Of a DNA stretch of 64,000 bases, positions 57,862 through 64,000 are shown piece by piece; within the stretch, counting starts at the first letter, position 1; each line of letters begins with the position of its first letter. A model generated the notes under the pieces. That model was given only the letters and a program-made list of their open reading frames with translations. It was not told the origin of the DNA and did no database searches. Source of the DNA: Pseudomonas psychrophila HA-4. GTDB taxonomy: Bacteria > Pseudomonadota > Gammaproteobacteria > Pseudomonadales > Pseudomonadaceae. The stretch lies in contig NZ_ALJC01000075.1 of NCBI RefSeq assembly GCF_000282975.1, positions 248,001 through 312,000 on the forward strand, given 5' to 3'. Position numbers and translations under genes: made by a program.

Positions 57862-58460
57862 TCGATTCTTTCCAGCTCAACGAGCAAACGGGCGATACCG
57901 TGCAAAGGAAGGATGCAATCGGGTTGGAAGCGATCCAGCGCCGCTTGCGGCATGGTCGATACCAACGCTTCGTCAGGGTCTTGGACGATGGTCAAACCGC
58001 CTTGCTGCTTGACCGTGTCCAACCCCTGCGCACCGTCCTGATTGGCACCCGTCAGTAAGATCGCAGCCAGTGCGTGTTGGTACACGTCGGCTGCGGATTC
58101 AAAAAGGTAATCAATCGAGGGGCGCGAGTAATGCACCCTTTCCTCCCGACTCAACGAAAAACTGCGATCGCGCTCCACGGAAACATGGTAGCCGGGAGGC
58201 GCAAAATACAAGGTACCCGGCACAATCGGCTCTTTGTCATCGACTTCCTTGACCGGTATCGGCAGACGCCGGGCAAACACGGCGGCCAACTGACTTCGAC
58301 GCTCGTCCGGCAAGTGCAACACCACAATAATGGGCAGTCGATAACCCGGCTTCAGAGCAGCAAAAATCGTCAACAATGCCTCAACACCTCCCGCAGAAGC
58401 GCCTACAACGATGGCGTTCACGGGCCGCAAACTGGTGATATCAACGTCTTTGACTGTCAT
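57852..58460 (-). CDS. CheB-type methylesterase domain without receiver
   Basis: A 202-residue protein containing only the catalytic domain of CheB protein-glutamate methylesterase/deamidase. The catalytic triad is Ser22 in VVGASAGGVEAL, His49 and Asp142 in LTGANQDGAQG. The N-terminal receiver that regulates classical CheB is missing; instead receiver and kinase functions lie in adjacent proteins. It overlaps the cheR stop by 4 bases. No chemoreceptor is encoded nearby. Confidence 0.88.
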   Translation of the reverse strand: MTVKDVDITSLRPVNAIVVGASAGGVEALLTIFAALKPGYRLPIIVVLHLPDERRSQLAAVFARRLPIPVKEVDDKEPIVPGTLYFAPPGYHVSVERDRSFSLSREERVHYSRPSIDYLFESAADVYQHALAAILLTGANQDGAQGLDTVKQQGGLTIVQDPDEALVSTMPQAALDRFQPDCILPLHGIARLLVELERIECN

Positions 58461-59272
58461 AGCTTTCGATAGATCCGTTCTTGCTGGAGCAAAGGCGAAA
58501 ACTGTTTGCTGTAATCCGAGAAATCCAGAGTTTCCTTACTTCCCAGCATTAGGAAACCGCGATGGCACAACGATTCATGAAATAGCCCAAATGCTCTGTT
58601 TTGCAGAGTTTTATTGAAGTAAATCAGTACGTTACGACACGATATCAAATGAGTTTCTGAAAACACACTATCGGTTGCCAGGCTGTGATCCGCGAAGGTC
58701 ACGTTATCGCTCAGGCTCTTGTCAAAAATCGCGTAGTCATAAGCCGCCGTGTAGTAATCGGCAAACGAGCGCTGGCCACCTGACTTTTGATAGTTGTGGG
58801 TGTAGGCGCGAATATTTTCCATCGAGAAAATCCCTTGCTTGGCCTTTTCCAGCGAGCGCGGATTAATGTCGGTGGCATAGATAATGCTGCGGTCAAGCAA
58901 CCCTTCTTCGCGCAGCAAAATGGCCATTGAGTACACTTCTTCGCCGGTGCTGCACCCAGCGACCCAGATTTTCAACGACGGGTAGGTCTTGAGAATCGGC
59001 ACCACCTCCTGACGAATCGCCAAAAAGTGCTCTGGATCGCGAAACATTTCACTCACCGGAATCGTCAGCAATTGCAACAACTGCATAAAAGCCAACGGGT
59101 CATGCAGCACCCGCTCCTGCAAGGCCGAAATGGTCTTGCAGTCGAATTGGCGCAAAGCATGCTGCACCCGGCGCTTGATCGAGGCGCCGGAGTAATCCCT
59201 AAAGTCATAGCTGTACTTGAGATAGATCGCTTCGATCAGTAGCCGTAACTCGATGTCGGTGTTTCGTTGCAC
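58457..59272 (-). CDS. CheR-type S-adenosylmethionine-dependent methyltransferase
   Basis: A 271-residue CheR protein, normally a methylator of glutamates in chemoreceptors. It has the helical N-terminal domain, the motif SEMFRDP at 74-80 (classical CheR proteins usually have FFRD), the SAM-binding VAGCSTGEEVYSMA at about 104-117, and the C-terminal NVLIYFNKTLQ. The start lies one base after the stop of the large hybrid kinase, so all genes of this minus-strand run are coupled. The substrate may be a non-chemotaxis protein. Confidence 0.88.
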   Translation of the reverse strand: MQRNTDIELRLLIEAIYLKYSYDFRDYSGASIKRRVQHALRQFDCKTISALQERVLHDPLAFMQLLQLLTIPVSEMFRDPEHFLAIRQEVVPILKTYPSLKIWVAGCSTGEEVYSMAILLREEGLLDRSIIYATDINPRSLEKAKQGIFSMENIRAYTHNYQKSGGQRSFADYYTAAYDYAIFDKSLSDNVTFADHSLATDSVFSETHLISCRNVLIYFNKTLQNRAFGLFHESLCHRGFLMLGSKETLDFSDYSKQFSPLLQQERIYRKL

Positions 59273-62200
59273 TTAAAGTCGTTCCATTTTCGGTAGCCAA
59301 ACCCGGATCAGTGAAAACAGTCGATCCAGATCAATCGGTTTCGCCAGGTAATCATTCGAGCCAGCTTGCAGGCAGCGCTCCTGATCGTCTTTCATCGCCT
59401 TGGCCGTGACCGCGATAATCGGCAGCTTGCGCCAGCGCGGGTTCTTGCGAATTTCGACAGTGGCTTCGTAGCCATCCATCTCGGGCATCATCACGTCCAT
59501 TAACACCAGATCAATATCTGGCACTTCGTTTAAACGCTCGATTGCCTCTCGCCCGTTTCGCCCAATAACCACAATCGCGCCTTTGTGCTCTAGGGCGCTG
59601 GTAAGGGCGAAAATATTACGTACATCGTCATCCACCAGCAGTATCTTGCGGCCCTCAAAGACCTTGTCGCGGCTGCGGGCGGTCTTAAGCATCGTTTGGC
59701 GCTCATGGGACAACTGAGATTCAACTTTGTGCAGAAATAATGTCACTTCGTCCAGCAAACGCTCCGGCGAGCGCGCGCCCTTGATAATGATCGAGCGCGA
59801 ATACTTGCGCAGTTCAGTCTCTTCATCGCGGGTCAGGTTGCGCCCGGTATAGACGATGACCGGCGGGAACGAGCAAATGTCTTCGGTCGACATGCGCTTG
59901 AGCAAATCGTTGCCCAGCATGTCTGGCAGTTTGAGGTCGATGATCATGCAGTCGTAAATATTGCTGCGCAGCAGGTCAAGCGCCTCTTGAGCAAAGCCCA
60001 CGGCCGTGATTTCAATGTCATCGTCGCCGATCAAGCGGGCAATGCTGTCGCGCTGCAAGTCATCGTCCTCAACCAACAGGACGCGCTTGACCTTCTGTGT
60101 GAGTTTGGCTTCCAGGCGCGCAAAGACTGCCTTGAGCTCTTCACGGGTGGTTGGTTTAACCGCATACCCGATGGCGCCCATGTGCATCGCGGCTTCAACT
60201 CGGTCTTCAACAGAAATCACATGCACCGGGATGTGCCGGGTCGGCGCCAACGCCTTCAAGCGCTGTAGCACCGTCAACCCGGAATGATCGGGCAGGCGCA
60301 TATCGAGCAAAATGGCATCGGGAATAAACTGCGCAGCCAGACTGAAACCTTCGTCCGCACCATGGGCGACCAAGCAGTGATAACCCAACTCATGGGCCAG
60401 ATCGAAGAGGATGTGCGCAAAGTTGGGCTCATCTTCAATCACCAAAATACAACGCGTAGCGAAAGGGGCTTTTTCCCGATCATCTGCAAAACGCGGTATA
60501 GCCAACGGTGCATCAGGTGGCAGCAATGCGAGCGGCTTGGCTGCAACAGGAGGTGTTGCAGCACTGGCCGGTAGCGGTGCGTGGGGTTCGGCATCTTCTA
60601 CAAACTGCTCCGGCACGATTAGGGTAAAGATGCTGCCCTGTCCCGGTACGCTGCTGACGCTGATGGAGCCCCCGAGCAAGGTCGCCAGATCCCGCGAGAT
60701 CGACAAGCCAAGCCCGGTTCCGCCATATCGACGATTGGTGGTGCCATCTGCCTGACGGAAGGCTTCGAAAATACTTTCCTGTTGTTCGGGCGCAATACCA
60801 ATCCCAGAATCGGCCACCGTGAACGCTATCGCATTGCCCGGATGACCCGAAACCGTGAGGCTTACCTGGCCTTTTTCGGTGAACTTGATCGCGTTGGATA
60901 GCAGGTTTTTAAGCACCTGCTCCAAACGCTGACTATCGGTATAGATCAAGGATGGGGTGCCTGGCTGCAACTCGACATTTAAAGCCAGCGATTTATCGAT
61001 CGCCAGAGGCTGGAACAGAGCACGTAACCCGTCGATCATGCGCGCCACGCTGGTGTTCGCAGGGCGTACCTCAAGCTTGCCGGCCTCAACCTTGGAAATG
61101 TCCAGAATGTCGTTGATCAAGTTGAGCAAATCATTGCCCGCTGAGTAAATTGACTCGGCAAACTTGACCTGCTCGCCTGTCAGGTTTTGTTGCGGGTTTT
61201 CTGACAGCAGTTTGGCCAAAATCAACGAACTGTTCAGCGGCGTGCGCAGCTCATGGGACATATTGGCGAGGAATTCAGACTTGTACTTGCTAGAACGCTG
61301 TAGCTCTTCGGCACGCTCTTCAAGTTGCACCCGAACCTGATTAAGCTCGCTGTTCTTGCGAGTCATCGCATCGCGCTGATCCTCCAGCGCTTCATTGGTC
61401 TGCTCAAGCTCCGCCTGTTGGGCCTCAAGGCTAGTCTGCGACTCTTTAAGAACCCGCGACTGCTCTTCAAGCTCTTCGTTGGCCGTTTTGAGCTCTTCTT
61501 GCTGAACTTGCAGCTCTTCATTGAGTTGCTGGGTTTCAGCCAGCACCTCTTGCAAACGTTGGCGATAACGTGCGGCCTCGATGGAGGTCCCGATGTTGTC
61601 GGCAATCAGCTCGAACAACTCAATGTCACGGTCTTCAAGCGGCCTGAGAAAGCCCAGTTCAATCACCCCGTTAACCCGTTCATCGTCGCTGGTCGGTATC
61701 ACCAGCACGCTGTTCGGTGCTCCCTCGCCCAACCCAGAGCTGACTTTAAAGAGGTAGTCCGAAGGCACATTGTCTAGACGAATCATCTGCTCTTGCTGAG
61801 CAGCTTGCCCAACTATGCCTTCGTTATCGTGAATCAACTCATTACGTGCTTCTTGTTCGCGCGAAGCCCCATAGCTGGCAATACGTCTTAGCCCCCCGTG
61901 GTCCTCACGGACATACATCGCAGCGACCACCGAGCCTAGGTATTGGGCGCAAAACTGCAGGATATTGCGTCCCAGCATGTTGAGGGTCAGACGACCGAGC
62001 ACCTGCTCTGCCAGTTCGGTCTGCCCGTTACGCAGCCATGCCTGGCGTTCCAGGTGCTGCGCCGCCTTCAACTGCAACTCGAAGTTATGCTGATAACTTT
62101 TTGAAAGGCTTATTAAATCCCGTCGCCCCACAAATGCCAAAAAGCCGCTCAAACCTAAGACAAAAAGCAGATAGAGCCCGACACAGAAAATCGTCGTGGT

Positions 62201-62743
62201 GCTGGCCTCTTTGTTGCGGGCAACTCGCAGTTGCTGCTCCAGTTGTATGAAGTCGTCATATTGCTGACGAATTTGGTCAGTGAGGTTCTTGCCACGCCCA
62301 GACTGCACCGCTTCACGGTAATCGCCAGCTTGACGGCGCATATCGACCATCGTCTGAGCATACGTCGCCCATTCGTTTTGCAAAGCTTCAATACGCTTGA
62401 GCCGATCAACCTGTTGCGGGTTATCACTGACCAGAGCTTGCAAACCCTGAAGCTGAGCCATGACTTGCGGCTTGGCCACTGCATACGGGTCCAGAAAATG
62501 CTCGTCACCGGTAATCAAAAAGCCGCGCATGCCCGTTTCTAGATCGACCGTCAGCCTCACCGCATCATTGGTATTGCTGATCACTCGATCACTGTGCTCA
62601 ACCCACTTAATAACTGATAGCAAGTAGCTGATCATGACCACAAACAACACGGCACTTAGCACACCGACAGCCAAGGGCAAGCCAACGTTGCGAGTCAGTA
62701 GCTTGCGAAAACTTCGCTCATCAATGGATGCAGGTGAGTTCAT
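59273..62743 (-). CDS. Hybrid sensor histidine kinase with CHASE3-like, GAF and three receiver domains
   Basis: A 1156-residue inner-membrane kinase heading the signalling operon. Order: membrane segment about 21-45, CHASE3-like periplasmic domain (ETGMRGFLITGDEHFLDPY near 69-87), second segment about 183-205, GAF domain about 240-395, long coiled coil about 395-488, dimerisation domain with His497 (FLANMSHELRTPLN), ATPase domain (N-box near 615, GGTGLGLS near 674), and three receivers with Asp814, Asp936 and Asp1083 and matching Lys863, Lys988 and Lys1135. A proline/alanine-rich linker (715-755) precedes the receivers. The signal is unknown. Confidence 0.92.
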   Translation of the reverse strand: MNSPASIDERSFRKLLTRNVGLPLAVGVLSAVLFVVMISYLLSVIKWVEHSDRVISNTNDAVRLTVDLETGMRGFLITGDEHFLDPYAVAKPQVMAQLQGLQALVSDNPQQVDRLKRIEALQNEWATYAQTMVDMRRQAGDYREAVQSGRGKNLTDQIRQQYDDFIQLEQQLRVARNKEASTTTIFCVGLYLLFVLGLSGFLAFVGRRDLISLSKSYQHNFELQLKAAQHLERQAWLRNGQTELAEQVLGRLTLNMLGRNILQFCAQYLGSVVAAMYVREDHGGLRRIASYGASREQEARNELIHDNEGIVGQAAQQEQMIRLDNVPSDYLFKVSSGLGEGAPNSVLVIPTSDDERVNGVIELGFLRPLEDRDIELFELIADNIGTSIEAARYRQRLQEVLAETQQLNEELQVQQEELKTANEELEEQSRVLKESQTSLEAQQAELEQTNEALEDQRDAMTRKNSELNQVRVQLEERAEELQRSSKYKSEFLANMSHELRTPLNSSLILAKLLSENPQQNLTGEQVKFAESIYSAGNDLLNLINDILDISKVEAGKLEVRPANTSVARMIDGLRALFQPLAIDKSLALNVELQPGTPSLIYTDSQRLEQVLKNLLSNAIKFTEKGQVSLTVSGHPGNAIAFTVADSGIGIAPEQQESIFEAFRQADGTTNRRYGGTGLGLSISRDLATLLGGSISVSSVPGQGSIFTLIVPEQFVEDAEPHAPLPASAATPPVAAKPLALLPPDAPLAIPRFADDREKAPFATRCILVIEDEPNFAHILFDLAHELGYHCLVAHGADEGFSLAAQFIPDAILLDMRLPDHSGLTVLQRLKALAPTRHIPVHVISVEDRVEAAMHMGAIGYAVKPTTREELKAVFARLEAKLTQKVKRVLLVEDDDLQRDSIARLIGDDDIEITAVGFAQEALDLLRSNIYDCMIIDLKLPDMLGNDLLKRMSTEDICSFPPVIVYTGRNLTRDEETELRKYSRSIIIKGARSPERLLDEVTLFLHKVESQLSHERQTMLKTARSRDKVFEGRKILLVDDDVRNIFALTSALEHKGAIVVIGRNGREAIERLNEVPDIDLVLMDVMMPEMDGYEATVEIRKNPRWRKLPIIAVTAKAMKDDQERCLQAGSNDYLAKPIDLDRLFSLIRVWLPKMERL

Positions 62744-62930
62744 ATTTCTGGCCTGTGGACGTCATAAATGTCTGGAGTTTGAAGGAATCCAGCGCAATAG
62801 TTGTATTTTCTTGCACGTAATGAAGATTTTTCTTACAAAAATACGCACACAAAAGTAGCGCAACGCTATCCTTACCCGCTGGCGCAGGTGTTATTGAGCG
62901 CAGGTTTAAATTTTTAGCGAGAGCATGATT

Positions 62931-63317
62931 ATGTCCGCAACACCCTCCACCATCCTTGTGGTCGAAGACGATGCCATTGTTCGTATGCTTATCGTTGACG
63001 TTCTGGAAGAGCTGGAGTTCAACGTACTTGAAGCCGAAGGCAGCGAACGCGCACTGGAATTGCTTGAAGACAAGAGCCAGCGCATTGACCTGCTAATGAC
63101 TGATGTCGGGTTGCCAGATATGGACGGCCGGGCATTGGCGCAAAAAGCCCGTGAGCTGCATCAACATCTGCCAATCCTGTTTGCCAGCGGCTACGCCGAA
63201 ACCCTTGAGGTCGCTGACGGTATGGAAGTCATTGGCAAGCCCTTTTCTATCGATCAACTTCGCGAAAAGGTAAACAACCTGCTTCGCGCGACGCCCTCTA
63301 CCGTAGCCGTAAATTGA
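62931..63317 (+). CDS. Single-domain response regulator (CheY-like)
   Basis: A 128-residue lone receiver with acidic pocket EDD at 12-14, Asp58 in LLMTDVGLPDMDG and Lys103 in VIGKPFS. GAGAG at 62919-62923 suits ATG 62931 better than the ATG six bases upstream. It is divergent from the large hybrid kinase, which shares the 187-base upstream region, and is similar in type to the receiver at 56221-56598, so both may serve the same phosphorelay. Confidence 0.87.
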   Translation: MSATPSTILVVEDDAIVRMLIVDVLEELEFNVLEAEGSERALELLEDKSQRIDLLMTDVGLPDMDGRALAQKARELHQHLPILFASGYAETLEVADGMEVIGKPFSIDQLREKVNNLLRATPSTVAVN

Positions 63318-63359
63318 CCTTGGGTTTAAAATGCCCACCGTTAATTCATAGGCAAGGCT

Positions 63360-63431
63360 ATGTCCACTCCCCCTAATGACTGCGTCGTTGTGCCTGTCTG
63401 CCGTAAATCTGCAGGTTTTTACTCAGCATGA
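63360..63431 (+). CDS. Short upstream ORF overlapping the cobE start
   Basis: A 23-codon open frame (begins MSTPPNDC, ends GFYSA) with AGG-type sequence upstream of its ATG. Its stop overlaps the cobE ATG as ATGA, an arrangement for translational coupling. It may be a leader peptide or simply the way ribosomes reach cobE, which has no clear ribosome-binding site. No homology is recognised. Confidence 0.35.
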   Translation: MSTPPNDCVVVPVCRKSAGFYSA

Positions 63432-63853
63432 CGCTCACCCGCACAGCGCCAATCCTGGTGATTGGCTTGGGCTGCCGACGAGGATCTAGCTGCAACGACC
63501 TATTGGCACTGATTACCTCTTCACTGACGAGCGCGGGGCTGGTATTAAGCGATGTTCGAGCGCTGGCCAGCCTTGATATCAAGCAAAACGAGCCGGGACT
63601 GATTCAGTTAGCGGCGCATTTAAGCCTACCGTTAGCAGTATTTCGCGCCGATCAACTGATGGCCTATGAGCCCCGCCTCAGTCACCGTTCGGCCATCGCA
63701 TTCGAACACTCAGGTTGCTGGGGTGTCGCTGAAAGTGCTGCATTGGCTATGGCCGAACAACTTGGCAATGAACCTGCACGATTACTGATAACACGACAAA
63801 AGTCGTCAGTAGCAACCTTTGCATTGGCTTGCGGCGGGTTAGTAACGCGATAA
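63428..63853 (+). CDS. cobE: CobE, CbiG C-terminal-like cobalamin biosynthesis protein
   Basis: A 141-residue cytosolic protein of the aerobic cobalamin pathway, homologous to the C-terminal domain of CbiG. It has the family start [13 protein letters not shown] near residue 9, [11 protein letters not shown] near 47 and the segment [16 protein letters not shown] near 90-105. Its precise chemical role is not settled. cobM follows after 64 bases on the same strand. There is no cobalamin riboswitch immediately upstream, unlike cobW. Confidence 0.87.
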   Translation: MTLTRTAPILVIGLGCRRGSSCNDLLALITSSLTSAGLVLSDVRALASLDIKQNEPGLIQLAAHLSLPLAVFRADQLMAYEPRLSHRSAIAFEHSGCWGVAESAALAMAEQLGNEPARLLITRQKSSVATFALACGGLVTR

Positions 63854-63917
63854 TCCCTCGCTTCACTATGAGCGCTTTTCAAGAACCGCTCTAATTAGAC
63901 TTTTTCCAGAGACTGCC

Positions 63918-64000
63918 ATGACTGTTTACTTCATCGGCGCCGGGCCCGGCGATCCAGAGTTGATTACTGTCAAAGGTCAGCGCTTGATCCGCAGTTGCCC
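63918..64000 (+). CDS. cobM: CobM, precorrin-4 C11-methyltransferase (5' fragment)
   Basis: Only the first 27 codons are in the window. They read [20 protein letters not shown] from residue 3, the N-terminal signature of SAM-dependent precorrin methyltransferases; [13 protein letters not shown] and the location after cobE point to CobM, which methylates C-11 of precorrin-4. Another precorrin methyltransferase (for example CobI or CobJ) cannot be fully excluded from so short a piece. Confidence 0.78.
   Translation, partial: MTVYFIGAGPGDPELITVKGQRLIRSC

Noticed and set aside
1..64000. CRISPR arrays, tRNA or rRNA genes, transposases, integrases
   Set aside because: No regularly spaced repeats, cloverleaf-like sequences, or recognisable mobile-element proteins were seen, so island status of the Tc locus rests on composition only.

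Overview
The window looks like a chromosomal segment of a Pseudomonas, most likely from the P. fluorescens lineage. The cobN-cobW locus, the arn lipid A operon with linked ugd, the mexEF-oprN-type efflux operon, GTAGGGGC/TGTAGCCGC-type REP-like palindromes and tightly overlapping ATGA gene junctions all fit that genus. No tRNA, rRNA, CRISPR array, insertion sequence or prophage was recognised.

Layout. 1-3650: aerobic cobalamin genes on the minus strand (cobN truncated by the window edge, cobW) behind a cobalamin riboswitch. 3832-8081: ferrous iron uptake operon efeU-efeO-efeB plus a second, short M75 protein (efeM-like). 8082-8650: long regulatory gap. 8651-16306: arnC-A-D-T-E-F-ugd, fully overlapping and closed by a strong terminator, but without arnB at its head. 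16470-21682: an ArnT-like membrane glycosyltransferase, a nitronate monooxygenase and two divergent L,D-transpeptidases. 21849-23130: AraC regulator and cupin. 23172-28492: a class-III iron/siderophore-type ABC importer divergent from an OmpR/EnvZ-type two-component system. 28531-30672: an HAD phosphatase fused to a mannitol-1-phosphate dehydrogenase. 31271-33460: a TonB-dependent receptor. 33595-48690: an insecticidal-type Tc toxin locus (TcA split into two genes, TcB, and a convergent TcC Rhs cocoon with an unrecognised C-terminal effector). 49061-54906: an RND efflux operon closed by two tandem terminators. 55139-56194: a membrane-anchored TPR protein. 56221-63317: a signalling island with a stand-alone CheB, a stand-alone CheR, two hybrid or receiver-containing kinases and two single-domain receivers. 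63360-64000: cobE and the start of cobM, i.e. cobalamin synthesis again.

Themes. Iron and cofactor acquisition (efe, ABC importer, TonB receptor, cob) alternates with envelope remodelling (arn, L,D-transpeptidases, efflux) and an exported protein toxin. The Tc locus is the most accessory-looking block: tcaB in particular is visibly AT-richer than its surroundings (one 60-base line at 37441-37500 holds 19 G/C; a comparable line in mexF at 51781-51840 holds 40). The most novel elements are the C-terminal 310 residues of the TcC protein, the arn operon lacking arnB, the cobalamin locus divided by about 60 kb, and the CheB/CheR/hybrid-kinase island that lacks any chemoreceptor, CheA or CheW.
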